DNA from: Stutzerimonas degradans
GTDB lineage: Bacteria > Pseudomonadota > Gammaproteobacteria > Pseudomonadales > Pseudomonadaceae
DNA length: 64,000 bases
Direction of reading: 5' to 3'
Assembly: GCF_024448505.1 (NCBI RefSeq)
Contig: NZ_JAMOHV010000004.1
Location: 218,221-282,220 of the forward strand
In this document: positions 36,752-47,180 of the stretch, piece by piece
Position numbering within the stretch: the first letter of the stretch is position 1
How the letters are laid out: each line of letters starts with the position of its first letter
Translations under genes and position numbers: made by a program
The notes under the pieces: generated by a model
Databases searched by the model: none
Told to the model about the DNA's origin: nothing
Seen by the model: the letters and a program-made list of their open reading frames with translations, nothing else

Positions 36752-37681
36752 ATGGATACGACGCAAAGCTCCGCTGCGACACTGCGCTCCGCCTGGATTG
36801 CCCAGGCGCAGGCCAATCCCTGGATTGCGACCGGGCTTGGCGCCGCCTTGCTGGCGGTGCTGGCCCTGCTGCTGGCGAGCGGCTACAGCGCGTTGCACAA
36901 CGGCGACCAGAACAACCTGCGCCTCGCCATGCTGGGCGGCAGCGCGGGGTTCTCCGCCACGGCGCTCGGTGCTCTGCTGGCCATCGGTCTGCGCGAGATT
37001 TCCAGCCGCACCCAGGACAGCATGCTCGGCTTCGCGGCCGGCATGATGCTTGCGGCCGCTTCGTTCTCGCTGATCCTGCCGGGGCTTGCCGCCGGCCGGG
37101 AGATTTTCGACAGCGGCTCGGCGGCGGCGCTGATGGTGGTCGTCGGGCTCGGCTTGGGGGCGCTGCTGATGCTCGGGCTCGATTATTTCACGCCGCACGA
37201 GCACGAAAGCACGGGGCCCTGCGGGCCGGATTGCGAGCGGTTGAATCGCGTCTGGTTGTTCGTGCTGGCCATCGCCCTGCACAACATTCCCGAGGGCATG
37301 GCGATTGGCGTGAGTTTCGCCAATGGCGACCTCGGCGTGGGCGTGCCGCTGACCACGGCGATTTCCATCCAGGACATCCCCGAAGGCTTGGCCGTGGCGC
37401 TGGCACTGCGTACCACCGGCCTGTCCGCGCTGGCCTCGGCACTGGTCGCCGCGGCTTCCGGCCTGATGGAGCCGCTCGGTGCGCTGGTTGGTCTGGGCAT
37501 GTCCAGCGGTTTCGCCGTTGCCTATCCGGTGAGCATGGGGCTGGCGGCCGGCGCGATGATCTTCGTGGTGTCCCACGAGGTGATTCCCGAAACACACCGT
37601 AACGGCCACCAGACGCCGGCGACCATCGGCCTGATGATCGGCTTCGCAGTGATGATGTTCCTCGACACGGCGCTCGGCTGA
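36752..37681 (+). CDS. ZIP-family metal transporter
   Basis: 309 residues with about eight membrane helices. The metal path motifs are clear: ALHNIPEGMAIGVSF in helix 4 and SIQDIPEGLAVALAL in helix 5. A His/Cys loop (HEHESTGPCGPDC) precedes them. It is a ZupT/GufA-like importer of zinc or other divalent metals. ATG 36752 has AAGGA upstream. Divergent from the ABC exporter operon. Confidence 0.92.
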   Translation: MDTTQSSAATLRSAWIAQAQANPWIATGLGAALLAVLALLLASGYSALHNGDQNNLRLAMLGGSAGFSATALGALLAIGLREISSRTQDSMLGFAAGMMLAAASFSLILPGLAAGREIFDSGSAAALMVVVGLGLGALLMLGLDYFTPHEHESTGPCGPDCERLNRVWLFVLAIALHNIPEGMAIGVSFANGDLGVGVPLTTAISIQDIPEGLAVALALRTTGLSALASALVAAASGLMEPLGALVGLGMSSGFAVAYPVSMGLAAGAMIFVVSHEVIPETHRNGHQTPATIGLMIGFAVMMFLDTALG

Positions 37682-37690
37682 GCGCCGCGC

Positions 37691-38416
37691 TCAGGGTGCG
37701 GGCGGCTGGGTCTGCATCACCAGTTCGACTCGTCGGTTGCCGGCGCGGCCCTGGTCGCTGGCGTTGTCGCGTAGCGGGCGGGTTTCAGCGTAGCCGGTCG
37801 CGCTCATCCGGGCGGCGGCGATGCCGCTGACCTGCAGGTAGCGCACCACGCTGCTGGCGCGGCTGGCTGACAGTTCCCAGTTGGACGGAAAGCGCGGCGT
37901 CTGGATCGGCAGGTCGTCGGTGTGGCCCTCGACGATGATCCGGTGCGAGGTGGCGGCGAGTGTCGGGATCAGCCGGTCGAGCACGGCAAACCCGGCCTCC
38001 TCGAGTTCGGCCTGGCCGGAGCCGAACAGGATTTCGCTGCTGATGCGAAAGCTGATGCTGCCCTCGTTGACGATCACTTCGATGTCCTCGCCCAGGTCCG
38101 GCAGCGTCGGTGCCGGTTCGCGCGTCTGCTCCGGCAACGGCGGCGCGGGGGCAATCGCGGCAATCGCCTGCACTCCATCAGATGGCTGCGGCGTGCCGAT
38201 AACGAGCGGTGCCTGCCCATCGGCAGCCTGTGCTGCGCTGGATTGCTGCGTCGCGCCGTCGCCCTGGCCGGCGAAGGCGAGCATCACCACCAGCATCACC
38301 AGCAGCAGGGTGATCATGTCCAGGTAGGTGAGCAGCCAGCCTTCCTGTTCTTCTTCGCCGCGAGGCTCGACGTGCCACCTGGCGAAGCGGCCGTTGCGTT
38401 GTGCGGAACCGTTCAT
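37691..38416 (-). CDS. Second MotB-type stator protein
   Basis: 241 residues from ATG 38416. One membrane helix with the proton/sodium-binding Asp33 (TYLDMITLLLVMLVVML), then a linker and a C-terminal OmpA-like domain (VEGHTDDLPIQTPRFPSNWE, GRAGNRRVEL). It is clearly different from motD in this window. Its start is one base after the MotA-type stop. It could be the MotAB set of Pseudomonas or an extra stator; the ion cannot be decided from sequence. Confidence 0.88.
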   Translation of the reverse strand: MNGSAQRNGRFARWHVEPRGEEEQEGWLLTYLDMITLLLVMLVVMLAFAGQGDGATQQSSAAQAADGQAPLVIGTPQPSDGVQAIAAIAPAPPLPEQTREPAPTLPDLGEDIEVIVNEGSISFRISSEILFGSGQAELEEAGFAVLDRLIPTLAATSHRIIVEGHTDDLPIQTPRFPSNWELSASRASSVVRYLQVSGIAAARMSATGYAETRPLRDNASDQGRAGNRRVELVMQTQPPAP

Positions 38417-38417
38417 T

Positions 38418-39227
38418 TCAGACGTCCGGCTGCGCGGCGCGTGGTTTGCGCGGGTTGCCGTCGCGAATCTCGTCGTCGTGATGGGCAATGAAGGACTTCA
38501 GCGTCTCGCGCATGTAGGCCGGGCTGCGCTTGTTGCACATCATCGCGATGCCCTGCATCACCAGGTTCATCAGCGCGACGCGCTGCTCGGTGCGCCGCTC
38601 CAGCTTCACCGCGACCGGCTTGAGCAGCAGGTTGGCCAGTAGCACGCCATAGAAGGTGGTCATCAGCGCGACCGCCAGGCTGCGGCCGATCTGCTGCATG
38701 TCGCCGCTGCCGAGCAGGAACATCAGGTTGATCAGCCCGACCAGCGTGCCGATCATGCCGAACGCCGGCGCGTAGCTGGCCATCGTGCGGAACAGCTGCG
38801 CCTCGGCGTTCTCGCGTGCGCGCAGCCGGGCGATGCGCCACTGCAGCAGGTCGATGATGTCTTCTTCGGGGGTGTTGTCGATCACCAGTTGCACGCCGGT
38901 GCGCAGGAACGGGTTCTTCACCTGCTCGACGGCCCGTTCCACGGCCGGCAGCTCGCCTGCGATCCACAGCCGGGAGATCTGCACCAGCTCTTCCAGGTCC
39001 TGGCGGGTGTACAGCCGTTCGTTGCGCAGCACCGTGCCGATCAGGCCGAACACACGCATTACCTCGCGCAGCGGGTAACTGATGAAGGTCGCGGCCAGCG
39101 TACCCACCAGCACGATGCCCAGACTGGGCAGGTCGAGATACAGCGCGGGATCGTGCGCGGCGAACAGCATGACCACCGCAAGCAGCGCGATGCTCGCGAC
39201 GATACCGATCAGGGTTGAGGGGTTCAT
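38418..39227 (-). CDS. Second MotA-type stator protein
   Basis: 269 residues from ATG 39227 with CGGGAG upstream. MotA/TolQ/ExbB family with four membrane helices (LIGIVASIALLAVVMLF, LGIVLVGTLAATFISYP, MASYAPAFGMIGTLVGLINL and ALMTTFYGVLLANLLLKP). The family ion-channel motif ASYAPAFGMIGT is intact. It forms an operon with the MotB-type gene and is separate from the flagellar cluster, which already encodes MotCD. Confidence 0.9.
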   Translation of the reverse strand: MNPSTLIGIVASIALLAVVMLFAAHDPALYLDLPSLGIVLVGTLAATFISYPLREVMRVFGLIGTVLRNERLYTRQDLEELVQISRLWIAGELPAVERAVEQVKNPFLRTGVQLVIDNTPEEDIIDLLQWRIARLRARENAEAQLFRTMASYAPAFGMIGTLVGLINLMFLLGSGDMQQIGRSLAVALMTTFYGVLLANLLLKPVAVKLERRTEQRVALMNLVMQGIAMMCNKRSPAYMRETLKSFIAHHDDEIRDGNPRKPRAAQPDV

Positions 39228-39339
39228 CGAAACTCCCGAGAGACAAAGACGTGCCGACCAAGGCGCGGCGTTCAATCGGGAGATTCGGCCGTTGCCGGCG
39301 CAACTTTAGCGAGCCGCGTGCCGACTCGCGCAGTCGTCG

Positions 39340-40634
<1,295 letters not shown>

Positions 40635-40747
40635 GGTGGGCTCTGTCGGTCCCCCCGCAACGATCAGCCGTGAACCCGGTCAGGCCCGGAAGGGAGCAGC
40701 CGCAGCGGTGACATTGTGTGCCGGGGTGTGGCTGGCAGGGCTCACCT
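40635..40747 (+). ncRNA. ffs: Signal recognition particle 4.5S RNA
   Basis: About 113 bases. The 5' end GGTGGGCTCTG pairs with the 3' end CAGGGCTCACC with G-U pairs. The conserved Ffh-binding core GGTCAGGCCCGGAAGGGAGC is intact, including the GGAA tetraloop, and its partner strand TGTGCCGGGGTGTGGCTGG is present. Exact processed ends are estimated from pairing. Confidence 0.93.
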
Positions 40748-40947
40748 CCATGACGCCTTCTCGCAGTTTCCTCCTTTGCCTTCCTGTCTGATTACGGCCT
40801 TTGTGTCGGGCATCCGCGTGCGTGGCGTTAGCCTCAGCGATAGATCAGCGACCGATTTGCAGGGCCGCCAATGATCCGTATCCTGCCCCGATTGGTTTGC
40901 GATGGGCGCCATGCACGGTGGCCAGCCTGCGTTCGAAGGAGTTCGGT

Positions 40948-42087
40948 TTGTCAGTGAAAGTTGCCTGGGACATCTTCTGTGTCGTGGTGGACAACTACGG
41001 CGATATCGGCGTGACCTGGCGCCTGGCGCGCCAGCTGGCCGCCGAGCATGGCCAGCGAGTGCGGCTCTGGGTCGACGATCTCGAGACGTTCGCCCGCCTG
41101 TGTCCCGGCACCAGCGCGAGCGCGGCGCAGCAGTGGCACGAGGGTGTCGACGTGCGCCATTGGTCGCGCGAGTGGGGCGGCGCCGAGCCGGCCGATGTGG
41201 TCATCGAGGCGTTCGCCTGCGAGCTGCCACCTGCCTATATAAATGCAATGGCCGCGAGCAGCCGGCGCATTCTTTGGCTGAACCTGGAATACCTCAGTGC
41301 CGAGGATTGGATCGTCGGCTGCCATGCGTTGCCGTCGCTGCAGTCCAGCGGGCTGCAGAAGTACTTTTTCTTCCCCGGTTTCGAGGCGAAAACCGGCGGG
41401 CTGATTCGCGAGGCGGACCTCGTTTCGCGCCGCGAAGCGTTCCAGGCCGATCCGGCACGCCGCGAGGATTTCCTTGCCAGTCTGGGTGTGGTGTTGCAAC
41501 CCGGCGCGCGGCTGCTGTCGTTGTTTGCCTACGAGAATGCCGCCGTAGCTGGCTGGCTCGATGCGCTGGCCGCCGATACCCGGCCGAACCAGCTGCTGGT
41601 GCCCGAAGGTCGCGTGCTGGCGGATGTTGCAGCATGGCTCGGCGTACCGTCGCTGCAGCCGAGCGAACGCCATCAGCGAGGCGCGCTGCAGATCGCCGTG
41701 GTGCCGTTCATGACGCAGGACGAGTACGACCTGCTGCTGTGGAGCTGCGATTTCAACGCGGTGCGCGGCGAGGAATCGTTCATTCGCGCGCAGTGGGCGG
41801 GGCGTCCGCTGGTGTGGCACATCTATCCGCAGGAAGACGATGCGCACTGGGACAAACTGCATGCCTTCCTCGATCTGTACAGCCACGATCTGGCACCAGC
41901 CGCACGCGGCGCGCTGCAGGACTTCTGGCGGGCATGGAATGCCGGGGAGGGCGCCGGGCCCGCCTGGAGCGCGCTGCTGGATGAATATCCGGCGCTGCTG
42001 GCGCATGCCGAGGCCTGGCTGCACAAACAGGTGGCGAATGGCGATCTGGCTGGAAAGCTGGTGTTTTTTTACACAGATTGGCTATGA
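40948..42087 (+). CDS. earP: EF-P arginine rhamnosyltransferase EarP
   Basis: 379 residues. N-terminus WDIFCVVVDNYGDIGVTWRL, followed by VIEAFACELPPAYI, LNLEYLSAEDWIV and FFFPGF, matches EarP. C-terminal motif DFNAVRGEESFIRAQWAG holds the catalytic and dTDP-rhamnose-binding residues. It rhamnosylates Arg32 of EF-P, encoded next. TTG 40948 was chosen because AGGAG lies 6 bases upstream; GTG 40954 also fits. Normally directly followed by efp, here separated from it by a group II intron. Confidence 0.93.
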   Translation: MSVKVAWDIFCVVVDNYGDIGVTWRLARQLAAEHGQRVRLWVDDLETFARLCPGTSASAAQQWHEGVDVRHWSREWGGAEPADVVIEAFACELPPAYINAMAASSRRILWLNLEYLSAEDWIVGCHALPSLQSSGLQKYFFFPGFEAKTGGLIREADLVSRREAFQADPARREDFLASLGVVLQPGARLLSLFAYENAAVAGWLDALAADTRPNQLLVPEGRVLADVAAWLGVPSLQPSERHQRGALQIAVVPFMTQDEYDLLLWSCDFNAVRGEESFIRAQWAGRPLVWHIYPQEDDAHWDKLHAFLDLYSHDLAPAARGALQDFWRAWNAGEGAGPAWSALLDEYPALLAHAEAWLHKQVANGDLAGKLVFFYTDWL

Positions 42088-42088
42088 T
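42083..42088 (+). promoter_or_regulatory. Candidate -10 hexamer of efp
   Basis: TATGAT overlaps the last codons of earP and lies 10 bases before the group II intron. No good -35 hexamer is seen at 16-18 bases, so this is only a candidate. If used, transcription would begin about where the intron starts. Confidence 0.35.
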
Positions 42089-43158
42089 ACGCCGCCTGGT
42101 GCGACACGTATGTTCGTGTCGTTGCTTGGTTGGGAACTTCCCCTTTGACACCAAAATCCTTTGCTATCAAAGGATTGAAGTCATAAAGAAGTTAAGAAAC
42201 CTGGCTAGCCTAGGAACGACCCGCTTATGGGGATGCGCAAATCCCTATCTGTAGGGAAAGTACATTTCAAATGTGGCCCGAATGGGACTGCATTTGATCA
42301 AAACCGAAAGCAAAGAACATTCTCGGATTCCGGGTCTGTTGCCAAGCATTTCAAAAGCCCGAGGGTGAATCATTCCCTTCGGGGATAAATTCATCTCCTG
42401 GTGATTGGGCTGTTTGGTCCCATCGCCACCGTCGAGAGACGTGGGAGGTGTCTTGCCTAAGCAACGGAGCGATAGCTCCGAATCGCATTGCTCAACCTCG
42501 CTCACATAGGAGGCACCGAGCCTGGCGTGTACCCGCCAGTTCATCAGATCGGCATGCGTCGGGGGCCAACCCCGGGGTGTGAAGCCTGATCAACAATGTC
42601 TCGCTCACAAAAGGGTGTTATCCGGTGACGGAGAACGCCTCGCGTCCGAATTGCACGGGCGTGACGAGGCTAATGACCCAACCCGCATGGCTAACGCATG
42701 TGAATCGTCGACAGACCCCTCGTAAGTATCAACGGGCCTACGGCAATTATTGGCCCCAGCCAAAATGGCAACGCAGTCGGTCATCGCCATCAGACGAGGT
42801 GATGCGGTACCACGACGACTGCCGGGGGAAAGACGAAGCCTAAACGGGGAATCGATGCGACTCGGGGAACGTGGCAATCCCGACCACTCGCCCGGCCAGC
42901 AGCATCGGTCAGGCAGGCAAACCGCAAGGGGCGCTGATGGGTGTGGGGAATGGGAGGATGCAAAAAGCGAATGGTCGCCTGTAATGGGTGGCATACCGGT
43001 TGAAACATCACCGGCAGGGGCAACCCTGGCTGACGTGCATCTGGTTTACGAGCGCAAGAAGAGCGGCTGATTCCAGCGATAACCAAACGACCCTATGGGC
43101 GACTACTGCCCATAGGGGAGTAGTCCGTCCTGAATGTCGTGCATATCAGGAGGACAGT

Positions 43159-44895
43159 ATGAAAACGCAACCAGCAACACCGGTCGCGTCTGCGTCCTTC
43201 GACGGAATGAAGAACTGGCACGCTCTCGATTGGGCCAGGATTCAACAAACCGTTCGGAAGACGCAGCTAAAGATTGCGCAGGCAACTGGGGAAGGCGATT
43301 GGCGCAGGGTTAAACGCCTGCAACGACTGCTGATCCACTCGTTTTATGGCCGCTGTCTGGCTGTAAGGCGAGTCACGGAAAACCGGGGTCGCAAGACGCC
43401 GGGAGTCGACGGAGAAACCTGGGGAACGCCTCAGGCCAAGCTCCAGGCCGTGGGACGTCTGTCGAAAAAGCGAGGCTATCGGCCCAAACCGCTACGGCGG
43501 GTATGGATACCGAAGCCCGGCAAGCAAGAGAAACGCCCGCTGGGTATCCCGACGATGCTGGATCGGGCCATGCAGGCGCTGTATCTGCAAGTCTTGGAAC
43601 CTGTAATCGAAAGCACCAGCGATCCGAAGTCCTATGGGTTTCGCCCGGATCGTTCAACTGCTGACGCGATGGTTGAGCTGTTCCACCTGCTGTCGCCGCA
43701 AACGGCGCCGGTCTGGATTCTGGAAGGCGACATCAAGGGGTTCTTCGACAACATCAATCATGAGTGGCTGTGCCGGAATGTCCCGATGGACAGGATGGTG
43801 CTGCGCAAGTGGTTGAAAGCCGGGGTTATCGACCGGCGACAACTCATGGCTACGGAGGCCGGGACGCCGCAGGGAGGGATCATCTCGCCCTGTCTGGCAA
43901 ACGCCACCCTCAATGGCTTGGAAACCCAACTGAAGCGCCATCTGGTGCAGAAGCTGGGAACCCAAATAGCCAAGAAGGCCAAGGTGCACTGTGTTCGCTA
44001 TGCGGATGACTTCGTCGTGACAGCAGCCTCGAAAGAGCTGCTGGAGGACGAGGTCAAACCCTGGGTCGAGCAATTCCTGTCGGTACGAGGGGTTGCGTTG
44101 TCACGGGAGAAAACGCAGACCGTCCATATCCACCAAGGCTTCGATTTTCTGGGATGGAATTTCAGGAAGTACGTGCCGAAATCGCCGTATAGGAACGCCA
44201 AGCTGCTGATCAAGCCCTCGAAGAAAAACGTCTCGGCGTTTTATCGAAAAGTGCGCGAGATCATCAAAGGCAGCGGAGCACTGACGCAGGAAGCGTTGAT
44301 CGGCCAGCTGAACCCGGTACTGAAGGGGTGGGCGCAATACCACTCCCCGGTCGTGGCAAAACGGACCTTCAACACGCTGGATAATCTGATGTTCTGGCGG
44401 CTTTGGAGGTGGGCGAAGCGCAGGCATCCAAGGAAGTCTTCTAACTGGATCAGGAATAAATACTTCCGATCCATAGGGGGGCGAAATTGGGTGTTTGCGT
44501 ATCCCAAGAAAAATGGCAAAGGAGAAAGGCAGTTCCGACAGCTGTACAGGCTGGCGGAAACCGCAATCGTGCGTCACAAGCGTTTACCGGGGGAGTATCA
44601 ACCCTATGACGCGACGCAGGAGCTGAAGTGGGAGGCGTTGAGGGTTCAACGGATGCAGCACAAGCTGCGTTATCGGGGACAGATACTCAGCATTTTCCGC
44701 AGGCAGAAGGGGCGTTGCGCCCTGTGCGGGCATGCGATCAGCAAGGAAACCGGTTGGCATGACCATCACGTCATCAGGCGCGTGGACGGCGGACTGAATA
44801 CCTTGGGGAACCGTGTGCTGCTTCATCCCAACTGCCATGCGCTGGTGCATAGCCGGCAAGAAAAGGTGACTTTGCGGCACGGTGGGTTGAAATGA
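43159..44895 (+). CDS. ltrA: Group II intron reverse transcriptase/maturase with HNH endonuclease
   Basis: 578 residues from ATG 43159, which has a strong CAGGAGG box. The RT domain has the palm motif VRYADDFVV, with GTPQGGIISPCLAN before it and FDFLGWNF after it. The maturase/X domain (LIGQLNPVLKGWAQYHSPV) precedes a complete HNH nuclease (CALCGH, DHHVIRRVDGG, HPNCHALVHS). All domains are intact, so the intron may still be mobile. The gene lies in domain IV of the intron. Confidence 0.95.
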   Translation: MKTQPATPVASASFDGMKNWHALDWARIQQTVRKTQLKIAQATGEGDWRRVKRLQRLLIHSFYGRCLAVRRVTENRGRKTPGVDGETWGTPQAKLQAVGRLSKKRGYRPKPLRRVWIPKPGKQEKRPLGIPTMLDRAMQALYLQVLEPVIESTSDPKSYGFRPDRSTADAMVELFHLLSPQTAPVWILEGDIKGFFDNINHEWLCRNVPMDRMVLRKWLKAGVIDRRQLMATEAGTPQGGIISPCLANATLNGLETQLKRHLVQKLGTQIAKKAKVHCVRYADDFVVTAASKELLEDEVKPWVEQFLSVRGVALSREKTQTVHIHQGFDFLGWNFRKYVPKSPYRNAKLLIKPSKKNVSAFYRKVREIIKGSGALTQEALIGQLNPVLKGWAQYHSPVVAKRTFNTLDNLMFWRLWRWAKRRHPRKSSNWIRNKYFRSIGGRNWVFAYPKKNGKGERQFRQLYRLAETAIVRHKRLPGEYQPYDATQELKWEALRVQRMQHKLRYRGQILSIFRRQKGRCALCGHAISKETGWHDHHVIRRVDGGLNTLGNRVLLHPNCHALVHSRQEKVTLRHGGLK

Positions 44896-44949
44896 TAGGA
44901 TCGCCCGTCATAGTTGCCGGCCAGTCATTGATTGGCTTTTCGTAAGCTT

Positions 44950-45024
44950 GAGCCGTATGCGGTGAAAGTCGCACGTACGGTTCTAAGGGGGCCCTGGATC
45001 AGTAATGATCTAGGGCTACCCGAC
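44950..45024 (+). ncRNA. Group II intron domains V and VI
   Basis: Domain V is 34 bases: GAGCCGTATGC at the start, a GAAA loop, and GTACGGTTC at the end, with the catalytic AGC triad. Domain VI has the stem GCCCTGGATC/GATCTAGGGC with an unpaired TA on the 3' side; the A at 45018 is the likely lariat branch point. Confidence 0.9.
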
Positions 45025-45056
45025 TTTTTTGTCTCTAATTCCTATCGGATGTTCGT

Positions 45057-45623
45057 ATGAAAACCGCACAAGAGTTCCGTGCCGGCCAGGTGGCCATCAT
45101 CAACGGCGCACCCTGGGTCATCCAGAAAGCCGAGTTCAACAAGTCCGGCCGCAACAGTGCCGTGGTCAAGATGAAGCTGAAGAACCTGCTCAACGGTTCG
45201 GCGACCGAGACCGTATACAAGGCCGATGACAAGCTGGAGCCGGTAATTCTCGAGCGCAAGGAAGTGACCTACTCCTACTTCGCCGATCCGCTGTATGTCT
45301 TCATGGACGACGAATTCAACCAGTACGAGATCGAGAAGGCCGACCTCGAAGGCGTCATGACCTTCATCGAAGACGGCATGACCGACGTCTGCGAAGCCGT
45401 GTTCTACAACGACAAGGTGATCTCGGTCGAACTGCCGACCACCATCGTTCGTGAAATCGTCTACACCGAGCCGTCGGTTCGTGGCGATACCTCCGGCAAG
45501 GTGATGAAGACTGCCCGTCTGAAGAACGGTGCCGAGCTGCAGGTTTCCGCCTTCTGCGAAATCGGCGACTCGATCGAGATCGATACCCGCACCGGCGAGT
45601 ACAAGTCCCGCGTCAAGGCCTGA
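45057..45623 (+). CDS. efp: Translation elongation factor P (EarP-modified type)
   Basis: 188 residues, three beta-barrel domains. The tip loop has Arg32 (NKSGRNSAV) in place of Lys, with the invariant neighbours of the rhamnosylated subfamily, matching the presence of earP. EF-P relieves ribosome stalling at polyproline. The ATG has only a weak ribosome site. Its natural leader is interrupted by the group II intron, whose 3' end is 32 bases upstream. A terminator follows. Confidence 0.96.
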   Translation: MKTAQEFRAGQVAIINGAPWVIQKAEFNKSGRNSAVVKMKLKNLLNGSATETVYKADDKLEPVILERKEVTYSYFADPLYVFMDDEFNQYEIEKADLEGVMTFIEDGMTDVCEAVFYNDKVISVELPTTIVREIVYTEPSVRGDTSGKVMKTARLKNGAELQVSAFCEIGDSIEIDTRTGEYKSRVKA

Positions 45624-45648
45624 TCGCCTCCTCGCAGACTCGCAACGA

Positions 45649-45673
45649 AAAGCCCGGCCAAGTGCCGGGCTTT
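45649..45673. terminator. Bidirectional terminator after efp
   Basis: AAAGCCCGGC, loop CAAGT, GCCGGGCTTT: a perfect 10-bp stem with A and T ends between the convergent efp and DAHP synthase genes. Confidence 0.85.
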
Positions 45674-45716
45674 GTCGTTTCTGCGGTCTGTCGAACGACC
45701 GATCGTGTTCGCGCGC

Positions 45717-47066
45717 TCAGTTCTGACGCAGCTGTTTCAGCGTCTCGGCGATCATGAACGCCATCTCCAGCGACTGGTCGGCATTCAGGCGTGGGTCGCA
45801 GTGAGTGTGGTAACGGTCGCTGAGCCCGGCTTCGGTGATTGCGCGCGAGCCGCCGATGCATTCGGTGACGTTCTGCCCGGTCATCTCGATGTGGATGCCG
45901 CCCGGGTAGCTGCCCTCGGCCCGATGCACGTCGAAGAATTGCCGAACCTCGGCCAGTACCCGCTCGAAATCGCGGGTCTTGTAGCCGCTTGAGGCCTTCA
46001 TGGTGTTGCCGTGCATGGGGTCGCAGCTCCACAGCACCTGGCGTCCCTCCTGCTGCACCGCGCGGATCAGACGCGGCAGGCCGGCTTCGACCTTGTCGGC
46101 GCCCATGCGCACGATGAGGTTGAGGCGGCCGGGATCGTTCCGCGGGTTGAGGATATCGATCAGACGAATCAGCTCTTCGCTGTCCATGCTCGGGCCGACC
46201 TTGACGCCGATCGGGTTGCCGACACCGCGCAGGAACTCCACATGCGCGCCGTCGAGCTGGCGGGTGCGGTCGCCGATCCACAGCATGTGCGCCGAGCAGT
46301 CGTACCAGCCACCAGTGAGGCTGTCCTGACGCACGAAGGCTTCCTCGTAGTTCAGCAGCAGCGCCTCGTGAGCGGTGAAGAAGCTGGTTTCGCGCAGTTG
46401 CGGGGCATCGCTCAGGCCGCAGGCACGCATGAAGCGCAGCGTTTCATCGATGCGCGCCCCGAGCTGGTGGTACTTCTCGGCCAGCAGCGAGTTGGCGATG
46501 AAGTCCAGATTCCACTGGTGCACCTGATGCAGGTCGGCGAAACCACCCTGGGCGAAGGCGCGCAGCAGGTTGAGGCTGGCGGTGGACTGGTGGTACGCCT
46601 GCAGCAGGCGCTCCGGGTCCGGCACGCGGCTCTTTTCGTCGAAGCCGATGCCGTTGACGATGTCGCCGCGGTAGGCCGGCAGCGTCACGCCGTCGATGGT
46701 TTCGTCGCCGGCCGAGCGTGGCTTGGCGAACTGTCCGGCCATGCGGCCGACTTTCACCACCGGGCAACCGGCGGCGAAGGTCATGACGATGGCCATCTGC
46801 AGCAGCACCTTGAAGGTGTCGCGAATCTTGGTGGCGGAGAACTCGGCGAAACTCTCGGCACAATCGCCGCCCTGCAGCAGGAACGCACGGCCCTGGGTGA
46901 CTTCGGCGAACTGGCGCCGCAGTTCGCGCGCCTCGCCGGCGAACACCAGTGGCGGAAGGCCGGCCAGGGTGCGCTCGACGCGGCCAAGGTGGTCGGCATC
47001 GGGGTATTCGGGTTGCTGCTGAATCGGTTTGCTACGCCAGCTCGACGGGCTCCAGGCGGTGGTCAT
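45717..47066 (-). CDS. Class II 3-deoxy-7-phosphoheptulonate (DAHP) synthase
   Basis: 449 residues. Class II (plant/mycobacterial-type) enzyme: [63 protein letters not shown] and [15 protein letters not shown]. It joins phosphoenolpyruvate and erythrose 4-phosphate in the first shikimate-pathway step. Pseudomonas often carries a class II copy beside class I enzymes. ATG 47066 was preferred over ATG 47081. Confidence 0.93.
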   Translation of the reverse strand: MTTAWSPSSWRSKPIQQQPEYPDADHLGRVERTLAGLPPLVFAGEARELRRQFAEVTQGRAFLLQGGDCAESFAEFSATKIRDTFKVLLQMAIVMTFAAGCPVVKVGRMAGQFAKPRSAGDETIDGVTLPAYRGDIVNGIGFDEKSRVPDPERLLQAYHQSTASLNLLRAFAQGGFADLHQVHQWNLDFIANSLLAEKYHQLGARIDETLRFMRACGLSDAPQLRETSFFTAHEALLLNYEEAFVRQDSLTGGWYDCSAHMLWIGDRTRQLDGAHVEFLRGVGNPIGVKVGPSMDSEELIRLIDILNPRNDPGRLNLIVRMGADKVEAGLPRLIRAVQQEGRQVLWSCDPMHGNTMKASSGYKTRDFERVLAEVRQFFDVHRAEGSYPGGIHIEMTGQNVTECIGGSRAITEAGLSDRYHTHCDPRLNADQSLEMAFMIAETLKQLRQN

Positions 47067-47180
47067 GGGTGGGTATTCCATTCGCGAAAAAGTGCGGCGA
47101 TGTTACCGCAAGCGTCGGCCGAAGACTGATAGCGAGCGTCAATCGGCTGGTAAGATGCGCGCCTTCCGCGGGAGGGCGCA

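Larger units (their letters stand above)
42099..45024 (+). mobile_element. Full-length group II intron
   Basis: 2,926 bases. The 5' end GTGCGACACG matches the group II consensus and forms a hairpin with CGTGTCG. A structured RNA part (domains I-III) of about 1,060 bases precedes the intron protein. Domain V (44950-44983) and domain VI (to 45024) follow it. The predicted branch-point A is 45018, 7 bases from the 3' end, and the end is AC. It is AT-richer than flanking genes. It lies in the earP-efp spacer, inside the efp leader, in the same direction as both genes. Boundaries were deduced from consensus only. Confidence 0.88.

Noticed and set aside
33915..37046. A 1,043-residue open frame on the plus strand
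   Set aside because: It runs antisense to the ABC ATPase, permease and adaptor genes, which have clear motifs. Its translation is low-complexity (Arg/Gln/His/Ala-rich), as expected for a shadow frame in GC-rich DNA.
39241..39262. Possible sigma-54 promoter before the second MotA-type gene (GGCACGTCTTTGTC on the minus strand)
   Set aside because: The -12 element reads TGTC rather than TTGC, so the invariant GC is missing.
42099..43158. Short open frames in the 5' part of the intron, on both strands
   Set aside because: They lie in the structured RNA domains, lack ribosome sites and show no protein features.
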